64,000 nucleotides of DNA from Craterostigma plantagineum (Eukaryota; Streptophyta; Magnoliopsida; Lamiales; Linderniaceae), in assembly GCA_027422505.1 (NCBI GenBank), contig JAPQWV010000415.1:62001-126000 (forward strand), written 5' to 3'. Of the stretch, positions 34,324 through 44,791 are shown one piece after another. Each line of letters opens with the position of its first letter. Positions within the stretch are counted from its first letter, which is position 1. The notes under the pieces are model-generated. The model did not search any database and was not told the origin of the DNA. It saw only the letters and a list, made by a program, of their open reading frames with translations. The position numbers and the translations under genes were made by a program.

Positions 34324-34803
34324 AACCTCCCCACACTTAAGCATTTGCTTGTCCTCAAGTAAATGGGAAATCAGATAAGGCATCAAATTAGGATAACGGC
34401 ACGATTGTTCGCAATTTATCATCAAAGCTAGAAAGCACAAATGGAATCAAGCAAACAATCACGGACATTACACTAATGACTTGCACTTGTTGACCTAAAC
34501 TTCCTTCACTGCTAATCGAGACTCATACATCGCAAGGATTCACTCAATTCACTCAAGTGTATAGGCTAGCATATGATGAGTCGCTCAATTCGTGCACTAG
34601 TCCAACCCCTACCATAAACTTGCAAGTTAATCGCATCTCGACTATTCAAAGGGCAAGTATAAATCTGAGGGTCTTTTCGGGAAACGGGTCGAATAATCAT
34701 GAAGCGATAAGCATAAATAATGAACACTTAATCTTAGAGCTAGGACACGTTAGGCCACATGAAGCGATAAGCCTCCTCCCTAGGGAGTTTCAATTGTAGA
34801 TTG
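34324..34803 (-). mobile_element. Athila 3' internal fragment with PPT
   Basis: Minus-strand TTAAGTGTGGGGAGGTT (34324-34340) is the characteristic Athila/Tat PPT preceding the LTR start TGATAAACG. The next 460 bases are non-coding 3' region of such an element. It shows that internal sequence lies on both sides of a single LTR. Confidence 0.75.
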
Positions 34804-35050
34804 GACACTAAGGGAGAGATTGTTAGATCTATTTAGTGTCCAATGTAATTCATTAAGTCTAAGTCTTGTAATTTGCTATCATGTGTACTAGATTCTCTTT
34901 TGTCTAGTGCTATACTTATTTTAATCGGCCAAGTAGGGGGCCCACTATACCTAGTCAAGGGTTTAAATATTAAAACCTTATATTTTTTTAACGTGAATCA
35001 ATAGAATATCCTAGAGAATTGCGCCGCTACAGTGCTCTTGAGAGAAAACA
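34801..35050 (+). mobile_element. Copia-type PPT and LTR start fragment
   Basis: AAGGGAGAGAT (34810-34820) followed by TGTTAGATC (LTR start at 34821) is the usual PPT/3' LTR junction of copia-like elements. The 11-bp inverted repeat TTGGACACTAA (34801-34811) / TTAGTGTCCAA (34833-34843) encloses the junction. The LTR end is uncertain, perhaps near 35050. Confidence 0.55.
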
Positions 35051-36419
35051 TGCACAAGCACGCACTCAAGGTAAAACGCATGATAAACCCTTTTGATTCA
35101 CCCATTGTGATCGTTTTAGGTGTTTTGGTAACATACAGACTTAGTAGCTTGCAATTTGATGCGAAAGAAACCCAAATTTTGTTAAACTTATCGTTTTTTC
35201 AGTATCTAATCCTTTCTGGTAGTCTACAGTCAAAACGAACATACACACTTCATATTTCTTTTAATGTCGTTAATTTTGTTGGAAATTAGACTCCTTTGTA
35301 TTTTCTAATGGTAATACGCCTCCAGATTTCGTGTCAATAAGAATCAGTTTATTCTATAGAGATTACAGCTCAACATGACTTTTTCAGTGTCAACTTCAAC
35401 ATGTTTTTTGTACTAAATTATACTATGTGTCCCCTATTTTTTGGAATGTATCTCAGTTTGTAATACTCTATGATTTGTGGAGTGGAACATTGACATATTG
35501 GTCATATATTTTAAGATTCATCTGGTCTGCCAGGCTTATCTGAATTTGTCTGATCATCGACCATGCTCAAAAGAGCAGATTGCTAAGCTAGCATGTAGAA
35601 AAGAACCTAAAAAATGGTCAAAGACGAATTGCAGAGCTAGTTAAGAGAAGGTTTGATTAGATCCAAGAAGAAAATGTATAAACAACATAGTTTAGATAGA
35701 TAAGACACAATCAACATAAGCTAACAGAACAACAACAATTGTAGACTAACATGCTATGCTATGATACCTAATTGACTGATAGGACAACACAAAAAATATT
35801 AAATAAATTCACTTCAACCTGAGATAACTAGGACAACATAAAAAATTCTATATAACTATGTAACACCACCATAAGAAATTACTTCTTACGGATATTTGTT
35901 GGTCTACGTTGCGTTGTTGTACTTTTCCTATCAGTTCCTTAAAAGGGGAGCCAAACACATCGTAGAGTGAAGTCGGAGGTAGCACAAAATTGTGAAGAGG
36001 GTTGCTAGACAAGTATTCCTTGTAGAGACTTCAAAATTCTCATCGTCTTCGTATCATTTGTGGCGTTGTTTGGAGCCTCATGCCGAAAGTAATTTCTCAC
36101 GCCAAATGACCTTTCTTTGGTACTATCATTGGATCATGTGATGTTGCCTCGGAATAATGTTCTCCAAGTCAGCTGTTTGTTCCTTTGCCATACACATTTG
36201 AGGTTTGGAATCACCACCACTATATGTCTCAATGACTTCTTTTGGATTCAACGATGGATGGTTGCTCTTATAAAAATGTATACATAATTTTAGCCATTGT
36301 GTTTCTCCTTTAATGACTCTTGCGAATGGATCATCTACATTCATATCAATCTACGAAATGATGCAAGATATTTAAATGTAAGAAAAAACAAAAGTGATCC
36401 TGTTGAGTGTTAAATACCA
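35051..36419. other. Gene-free stretch
   Basis: AT-rich, with no supported gene. A 72-codon minus-strand frame at 36126-36344 has no recognisable similarity. It may include the 5' non-coding part of the Helitron copy that follows. Confidence 0.35.
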
Positions 36420-38437
36420 TAATCCACGATGTCCATATTCCAACATGAGCATCGATAAAATTATATTGTGTCCCGGTTTGCTTCAGCTCCTCTAACATTT
36501 TCTGAAAAATTGTGTAACATACACTTCATTTGTAATGCATGTCAACTTGATCCCATCATAAAATTCGCAATAATGGTGGAAGGCACTCTGCCAATATTCA
36601 ACCAATTGTATCCCGCAATCAAGCTGGTAAATATCACTAAATTGTACATGTTTGTTCATAATCAAGATTTTCGCTATTTAATATTCAATTCAAAACAAAA
36701 TCTTTGTAGAAACTTCTACCACAAGTAGAAGATGTTATTTCTCCCAACGCTCAGATATTGGTCATAGAATTACAATGTGCCCGAATTGCAAATCCATCAT
36801 GTGGGTATCTGAAAAAATTCGAGATAGTAGCTTGAGGAATCCAAGATTTCATTTATGTTGTGGAAATGGTCAAGTACAACTACCAAGTCTTCTAGTGTCA
36901 TCACCATTCCTTCCTCCCTTCTATCACAGACAGTATTCAAAGACAAAATCCGAATGTACAATTCATTATTGGCATTCAGTTCAATGGGGGACAGATCGAC
37001 AACAGTGTTAATGATGGTAGGGGACCTTATGTGTTTCGTATTGGTGGTAGCAATCAGGATCGAATAGGGTCATCACTCCCCGAACCAGGGATCGGTCCTC
37101 ATTTTTGCTCAGATATATGGCATTGACAATGAGGTTTTCAATCGCTTCATTGCTATGGGATCGTCGACCACTTCAGACATAAATGGTGATATACTCCGTG
37201 ACCTTCAACAAATACTTCAGACCACTTCAGACATGTAAATCCCTATGTTTCCATTTTTCGAAGTGCTCGAGATATGTTGGTGGAACAACATAACAATATT
37301 AATCTTCGTATACGCATCATTCAAGCAAGAGAAGGCAGACAATATACGTATCCAACATCAAGTAAAATCGCTGTGTTGTTGGTAGGTGATTGTACTGAAG
37401 AACTGTGACACGGAGACGTAATTCTACAAACATGCAGTGGTGCTTTATAGAGGATAAATGTGACTCATCCTGATTATATGCCTGTTCAATATCCATTGAT
37501 ATTCCTTATGGAACAGATGGTTGATCAGTCGACATACCAATATATCTTCGACTACTTCAAGGGTTAAAGTTTCGATGAGACAGTTTTATGCATTCCGAAT
37601 GCAAAATAGGGATGAGGATGGTGATAGCTTAACTAGAGGTGGTCGATTGTACCAACAATTTATTGTGGACGTATAATGTGCTATTGAGCAATATCGTCTT
37701 CGTTACGTCAAATGTAACCAAGGATGCTTGCGTACGGGCTTCAAGATGCTGTTTCAAGTGGTGATGTTAATGCAACGTCTGTTGGAAGAAAGTATATACT
37801 GCCTTCCTCATTTACCAGTGGACCATGTAATATGATCCAACATTATCAAGACGCAGTGGCAATTTGTCGTACAATGGGTCCTACTGTGTTTTTTATCACT
37901 TCCACCTGTAACCCGAATTGGCCGGAAATAACTAGAGAGCTACTTTAGCATGAGCGTGTTGAAGATCGTCCAGACATTGTGGCTCGTGTTTTTAGACTAA
38001 AAATGAAGGAATTGTTCCCTGATTTGAAGGACAGACGCATGTTTGGAACGGTTATCGCTGGTAACTTTCAATATTTATAAATCTTTAATATTTTAATATT
38101 TATATAACTTCTAACACAACTAAAAATAATGCAGAGTTATATGTTGCTGAACTCCAAAAACGTGGATTGGCTCATGCGCATATACTTTTCACGGTGAGTG
38201 CAAATGATAAGCCCACATGTGCAGAGGACGTCAATAAGTTCATCAGTGCTGAAATTCCTGATGAACACAGTGATCCTCTTGCATATCAAACAGTCACAAA
38301 GTTGATGATACATGGACCATCCGTGCTTAGTCGATGGAAAGTGCTCGAAGCATTATCCAAAAAATTTTTGCACTGAGACAGTTGTTGATGATCGAAGCTT
38401 CGTACAGTACATGCGTAGAAGAACTTCGGTTGGCCCT
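36420..38437 (+). pseudogene. Helitron Rep fragment, copy A (plus strand)
   Basis: A degraded 5' half of a Helitron transposase. Successive broken frames read CPNCKSIMWVSEK..SLRNPRFHLCCG (36775-36890), the Helitron-like N domain with PSSFTSGPCNMIQHYQDAVAICRTMGP and TCNPNWPEI (37740-37940), and the rolling-circle HUH motif in AHAHILFTVS (about 38167-38196). A probable intron (GTAACTTT...TTATGCAG) lies at about 38060-38133. Similarity to copy B stops near 38437 at RRTSV, where other sequence begins. Helicase and the catalytic tyrosine motif are missing. Stops and frameshifts make it non-functional. Confidence 0.8.
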
Positions 38438-38499
38438 TTTATTACCAAACAAGGATCAAAAGAGAGGTTTGAATGTAAAAATCGTGATGAGCACCTTGA

Positions 38500-38738
38500 G
38501 TGCATGTTAGAGTGTGTTTTCTAAGGAAAGTACAAGGTGGCATACCTTTTTAATTCTTTTGATAAAACCCTAATTAGGGTAAGTGGGGGATTTATATACA
38601 CAAGTATTTGGTATATTAAAGCCCAATACAAAACTCCTACATAATATCAAATGTCTCCCCAAACTACTACAACCCACTAAATAAACATATTAACCCAAGA
38701 TTACATAAATTAAAGAATGCTATAAAATATTCCTAACA
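38500..38738 (-). repeat. 3' LTR (partial) of a second aORF-bearing element
   Basis: Minus-strand start TGTTAGGAATATTTTATAGC at 38738, with PPT TAAGGGGGAGAT at 38739-38750. It has the same junction type as the 15095-19275 element but a different LTR body. The far end is not defined; no matching 5' LTR was found. Confidence 0.55.
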
Positions 38739-38750
38739 ATCTCCCCCTTA

Positions 38751-40510
38751 GCATCCTTTTTGCTTTGGTGTCCTTGGTGTCTTCTTCTTCTTGGGTTTCT
38801 CCACAGTCTGAACTCGTATGATCATATCATTCTTTGTAATGAAATTCGGTCCGAGATGATGTTGATCAGCTTCTCGTACTTCTCCTGGACTTCTGCTTCT
38901 TCGAACCTTATCTCCTCCAGAATCCTACTGAGTTTGCTTCGGATGATCAGCAACGTTCCATCGCTGAATTTGGCAATATCGGATGTCTTCATCAGCCTCT
39001 TTTCTCCCTTGTAGTTGATGTAGACCGCTGATGGATCGTTGTCTTTATTGAATATGTGGCCTTCTCCAAAACTTGAATCAGGGACTTCGAAGGATGGCTT
39101 AGTGAGGTTCACCCTTTTCATGCTACTTTCAACCGCCATTTGAAGATCGTGAGTCGAGTTGAACTTGATTTGGCGCATCATGAATCGCTTAAGAGCGACG
39201 TATCCCACTTTTAAGTCTGGATTCTTGAGGGTTCGATGAAATCTGAAGCTTCAAGTATCTGATCAACGTCTTCACCTCTTACGTAGGAGAGATCGCCTTC
39301 AGTCAGTTCCTCAACCATTTCGTCTTCTCGCAGCACTTTGTAGATAGGGTATTCATAGAAGTCGAGACGAGCTCGCCATACTACCAAGATTTTGCTGAGT
39401 CTGGCCTTTTCCTTCTCTTCTCTTCTAAGAGTATCAACGCTGGTATTTTTTACCCTCCACACAAGCCCTCTATAAAGAGAGAGCAGGTATCGTATGGCGG
39501 TTGGTTTCGGGAGATGAGTTAGGCCTCTCAGGTCAAGGTCGTGTAACTTCTTGATCCTATATTCCTTCCTCCAAATTCTCCTTCGTATCTCTTCTTGATA
39601 AGGAGCGATCACTTTGACATTTTCCCACGGCGGCTTCTGTTCTTCTCCTATCTTCGACTTTGAGGGGGGCACTCCTCATCGACGATGACGTGTTTGAGAA
39701 GCTCAGGAAGTTCTGGAATGTCTGTTTCGTAGTCTTCACCTTCCTCGAGTTCATCATCGTTGATCAGGGCCAGGCTAACGTCTGCCTTCATCAAGAAGTA
39801 TCTAGCATTGTCCAGTCAGCTCTTGGCCAAGGCAGGATGCATCGACTTTGTTAACCAATCGTTGTTGAAGATGTATTTTTCTACCGCTGTGTGTGGGTTG
39901 TAAAGTGTTTCGAGAGATACGATCAGTTCATTTGACTGAAGGGATAGAGTAGGTGAGGATGGAGGATCGGAGGAGGTTCTTTGGTTTGTAAGGCTAGGCG
40001 GTGAGAGACTCATGGTTGATGAGGAGGTCAGTTGGGTTGTCTTGGTAGTAGTTCGAGTAGATTTTCTGGTTTGGGTAGGTGTAGGTGGTCTTGTTCTTGT
40101 GGGTGTCTGGGTGGTTCTAGGCTGCGGTTGCGGCTGAGGCTGAGGCCCTGTCTCTCGTGTCTTCTCCCCCTCGGGACGATCCCCACCGTCAGGGTCGTCA
40201 CGTGGCTGTCTTGAAGACTGGGCCTCGCCGGGTTTAGATTGGGTTGAAGGGAAGCTCCAGACGTCTGAGGACCTCCGCTTCATACGCAGTCAGCTTTGGT
40301 GCAGTGCGGAGTCTGGCCAGTAGAACGTCGATGAGTTCTGGGATTGGTACGTTCCACGGCCCTTCCTCAGATCAGGGGATGGGTCGGCTCGTGTGGGTAT
40401 GTCTTCGGTGGTGGGGGCTTTGCCTTTGTCTCGAGAGGAGGTACCAAGGGCGTTGTAGACATGGTTCATGATGGTGTCCTCGAGATCTTTTGCAAACTCC
40501 GCGAGTCGAT
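38751..40510 (-). pseudogene. Retrotransposon additional ORF (aORF), C-terminal part
   Basis: Minus-strand frames follow one another from about 40510. The first is LEDTIMNHVYNALGTSSRDKGKAP. Next comes a Pro/Thr/Gln-rich tract (39816-40283), then WENVKVIAPYQEEIRRRIWRKEYRIKKL...LSLYRGLVWRVKN (39211-39672), then GYVALKRFMMRQIKF...MAVESSMKRVNLTKPSFEVPDSSFGEG...AVYINYKGEKRLM (38822-39208). A Lys-rich tail leads into the PPT. I recognise this as a protein repeatedly found in plant LTR elements and usually annotated as hypothetical; it has no known enzyme domain. The 39208/39211 junction and two others are frame breaks. It appears to be the C-terminal counterpart of 1817-3638. Confidence 0.6.
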
Positions 40511-40606
40511 CATTTTATATCGACGAAATTAATTTCGATCAAACTTCAAAGATGAATCGAAAATAATTGTCGATCTAATTTTCGAATGAAACGCTACTAA
40601 CTAATT

Positions 40607-41632
40607 TTGTCACTTGTGAAGCACTTTACATCATTTTCATCCTTCAAACAATCAACGAAGATCCTTCAACAACTCGAACACTACAATACAAACATGGATG
40701 CATACTCACTCGGAAATGATAACCGTCCGCCGATCTTGCAAAGGGGCGAACACACAGTGTGGAGAAGCCGCTTCCTGAATTTTATAGCTCTAAAAGATCA
40801 AGCCGAAAATCTACTGCAGTCCCTTGAAGAGGGACCGGCACAGTTCTGGGTTCATGTGCCCGGGGACGAATCAGCTACTCCAATAATTCCAGCTTCTAGG
40901 CGACTAAAGGAGCCTAGAGAATACTCTCTGAAGAAAGAGCTCGAGCTAAGGCTGACCTAGTAGCCATGAATACCCTTATGCAGGAGATCCCCAACGATAT
41001 ATACAGACAAATCGACAGCCTTTCATCGTCTAAGGGGATGTGGGATGAGCTGCATAGGATGATGCAAAGGACGGAAGTTGGCATAAAGGCCAAGAAGGCA
41101 AACATTCTCACTGCATACGACTCCTTCAAAGCTAAGCCGGAGGAGAGCCTATACGAAATCTACCAACGATACCTCACTCTTCTCAACGAGATGAGGAAGA
41201 TAGAAATAACAAAGACAAACATGGAAACAAACATTAGATTTCTATCTTCTCTGCCCACGGAATGGAAGAAAATATCCACACAAATACGACACAATAACGA
41301 TCTCGAAGAGTTGGATGTCCATGCCGTGTTCGATAACCTAGCTCAACATGAGGATGATATCCGAGAGATTATCAAAGAGCAGAATAGCAAACAAACCGAT
41401 GACATAGTTGCCTTAGTCTCGGAGAAGAGGACACAAGATCAAGAAAAGAAAAGATCGTTAGGCCACCTTCATCATCGGAGTCGGACGATGAATCGGACTG
41501 CGACATAGAGCCGAACATGAAAGCCCTTGGAAAGCAATTAGCTCTCATTGGACAAATGATGAGCAAGAAGTACTTCAAGAAGAAGTCTTCAACCTCGGCC
41601 AACAGACTTCGAACTACAAGCTCCAAGAACAC
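40607..41632 (+). pseudogene. gag: Copia-type gag (UBN2-like), frame-broken and truncated
   Basis: The plausible start is the ATG at 40694 (MDAYSLGNDNRPPILQRGEHTVWRSRFLNFI). Further on are IPNDIYRQIDSLSSSKGMWDELHRMM and YQRYLTLLNEMRKIEI...RFLSSLPTEWKKISTQIRH, the usual run of Ty1/copia Gag. A frame change near 40950 and another near 41460 break it. The Ser/Asp/Glu-rich segment after 41460 is still Gag-like, but the CCHC knuckle and all of pol are lost at about 41632, where LTR sequence begins. It is transcribed away from the minus-strand aORF at 38751-40510, about 180 bases apart from start to start. Confidence 0.75.
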
Positions 41633-41639
41633 TAATGGT

Positions 41640-44634
41640 TCTTATACATTATACATATATATGCACATATCATGTTTCTTATACATCATATGAAAGACAC
41701 TAATGGTTCTTATACTACATGCACACGATGAACTTAGGGGAGTAGGTGAGAGCGTAGCCGGTCAACCTTGAATCCATGCTTTCGTATGAAGATGCACTCT
41801 AAGTTGCCTGCTAAATATCTACAGCAACTGTGGAAACAATTATTGAGAGTATGATCGCAACATGTTATTCCATTATACGAACAATAAACAAAACTGTAGC
41901 AGAAAATTAATTTCTTCCTTTCGTTTGCTTACATAGACATTTCTAAAGCATATACCACTGTTCGTAGAGTCCGTAGATTCATAATGCTCATACTGTAAAC
42001 ACTTCAACTCACATAAACATCACTTAATTAATCACCGAAGTTTGTCATATAACCATAGTCCATAAAATCGTTCATGTAATCCATAGACCAATGCAATTCT
42101 ACATGATCATTTTTTTTCTGATACTTCCGTTATGACCTGCTAGACTCGTACTATTGACCCCGGAGGGGCCCATGCATGCGACTCTGTAACCGTAAATATA
42201 TTTTTGTTTGCCTGTACAGGACTCTGTAATCCCCCGATTTGTAGGGATGTAACTATAACTGTATATCAAGTCGTCCGATGTCGTAGCAGTCATAACGGTT
42301 TCTCTTTTCTTTATTATCTGTATGCATTGCTTTACTTTCACCTTATATGTATAAATTCCATACACCATCGAATCACACATATCACACAGTAGCACATTAT
42401 GGCCACATAATTCACGTTCATTTCGAGTAATACGTTTATAAGAAAATCATCAATCATTTAATTCACATAAAGCACATAAAAACAGAACACATGTTGCATA
42501 TCATACTCACAGTATGACTTAAAGCCTCACTCGACTTTGTCCTTGCCTTTTTCTGAATCCTGACCTATAAAAATATTTATCTGGTAAATATAAAATTCTA
42601 TAATAATATGTGTGCGTGATATGCATGATGACCGTTTTTATCCGTAACCTTCACATTTCTATTCATTACTTATAATATATTAAACTCTTGGTTTAGAAGT
42701 TATATTTTTTTTATCAATATTGAAACCTGCATTAAAAATTGTAATTATACTATACCGAAAATATCATTGAAAATCCTAATTTTTATTGTGTTGAAAACCC
42801 TAAAAATATCGAAATTTATTAATTTCTAAAGATTTGTATCATACCAAAGATCTTATATAAAAATAATACACACACACACACACATATATATATATATTTT
42901 GTTCTGTCATATACACAGGTTCGTATTAATAAAGTCGATTACTTTAAGGCTAAGGAACTATTCATTAGTCATCATTAACAATGCTCTTACCATCCCACAC
43001 GTGAACTTACTCTTGGATTGCTAACCAATCAAAACTTTAACTTTTATGCCTCGACATTTACCTGTTTGATCTCGATATTCTACCTCGACTTTTATATTGA
43101 TATCAGAGTTATCTATATATATCAAATATCGAAACCCTAACTCATAAGTACTCACATCGACATTTAATTCGAATTCCTGCTGGTTTATCTCGAGATCATA
43201 TCTCGATATTTTCTCTAGTTGGATTTTTAAATCTCGAATTATAACTCGAAATCTACACGTATCGAACTTTATTTGCATATCGACATGTTAATAGTGTATA
43301 TCGACATCTTTAACTTAATATCGAGATTTTGAATTTCAAATGAACAACGCATTTCGACATCTATCTGATTACATTTTCAAAATCTCGAATCATAACTCAA
43401 CATCACCACTCGAATCCTATCAATTCCTAAACCTCGAGATTTTTACTTTTCATATCTTCAAAATCGTGTTCCAAGTTAAATCAAAATCTCGATAATGATA
43501 CACCTAAAAACATAATTTCCTTCCAAAATTCCTCCCAAAATCTAATCAAACCCTAATATTCTTAAAAACATGAAGAACTTCACTAACTAACTGAATTTAT
43601 TCGCATGCTGTTTTACAAATCAATTTAAATAAGTATTGCTAATATTTATAACAAGTGATGTTCTAATTCAAAATACCGAAATCATAGTAAAAATCATACC
43701 CCTCCTAGCTTGCGTTTGGTTATTGTAAGAGCTTCCTATCCTTAGCTTAGTCTCAAAGTTTTCTCTGCTTTCAACTTCACGAGTTTTCTAAAATGATAGT
43801 AAGTTTTTATTTCCTCATTCTTATCTTGAGTTTGTGTGTAGTAGTTAAATGACTTCAGCACTTTTGTTTGTACTTATCGTAATTTCTTCTTATTAACATT
43901 ATATTATTATTATTATAACGTTGCCTTTACAACTAAGCTTTCAATATCTGTTCTTAAAAGTTATGCAATTTGTCGCATATTATATATCTATATTTCAAGA
44001 ATCTCGCAAATCTTACATTGATAAATCTCAAATTCATGATTGAAAGATTTCGAAATCCTATCATGAATCTCGACATCTTTGAAGAAAAAAATCCGAAATC
44101 TTTATTGAATTGATCTCAACATCTTGGAGAAAACATTCGAAATCTTTATTAAATTGATCTCGACATTTTGAGGAACCATTCGAAATCTTTATTAAATTGA
44201 TCTCGACATTTTTGAGGAGAGATTTCGAATGTTTTTATTGAATGAATCTCGAGATCTTTGCGTAGGAAGTTTCAAAGTTTTTATTGAATAGATCTCGACA
44301 TCCTTATAAAAGTTTCGACATTATATTTAAATAATTTCGAGACTTTTTTCTTTAACCATACCGAAAATATTATTTAATTATTTCTTCCCAACTTGTTTAA
44401 TCATTTTAATTACACACATGCAAATTTTCCAACCTGAGAAAACCCTATAAAATTTCATACTTAGAAAATTCAAATACCATAACATTCACTTCTTCACCAT
44501 TTATCTCTTGAAGAACCTAGAACTATAATACTTCAGATACCTTATTCTATCTATACTTGTGTTTGAAAATGACACATGAATGCATGAATTTATGTAAATG
44601 CATAACATTATGATATGAAATTTCGGTTCCTGAC
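41640..44634 (-). mobile_element. Solo or orphan gypsy LTR
   Basis: About 3.0 kb, similar along its length to the LTR at 29054-32034 (for example AGCGTAGCCG..CAACCTTGAATCCATGCTTTCGTATG). It ends GGTTCCTGACA at 44634. The far end lacks the TGTAGCACCC terminus and instead carries a 68-bp duplication of CACTAATGGTTCTTATA (about 41629 and 41697). No PBS or PPT is attached. It interrupts a hAT MITE to its right. Confidence 0.75.
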
Positions 44635-44791
44635 ATTCGATTCAAATATTCGAGAAAATATTCGAATTCGAATAAGAATCGATTTTATGATTCGATTAAA
44701 TATTCGAGTATTCGTACTCGTATTCGATTGTCATCCGAATACGAATAGAATATTGCGGTATTCGACTCGTTTCGATTCGTTTGCAGCCCTA
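44635..44791. mobile_element. Right half of a hAT-type MITE
   Basis: Ends in TTTGCAGCCCTA (terminal inverted repeat form TAGGGCTGCAAACG) and is followed by ACTGCAAT, the likely 8-bp TSD (44792-44799). Its interior is rich in palindromic TTCGAATATTCGA. The left half is lost to the LTR ending at 44634. Confidence 0.65.

Noticed and set aside
36126..36344. 72-codon minus-strand ORF as a gene
   Set aside because: No domain, no conserved counterpart near Helitron copy B, short length.
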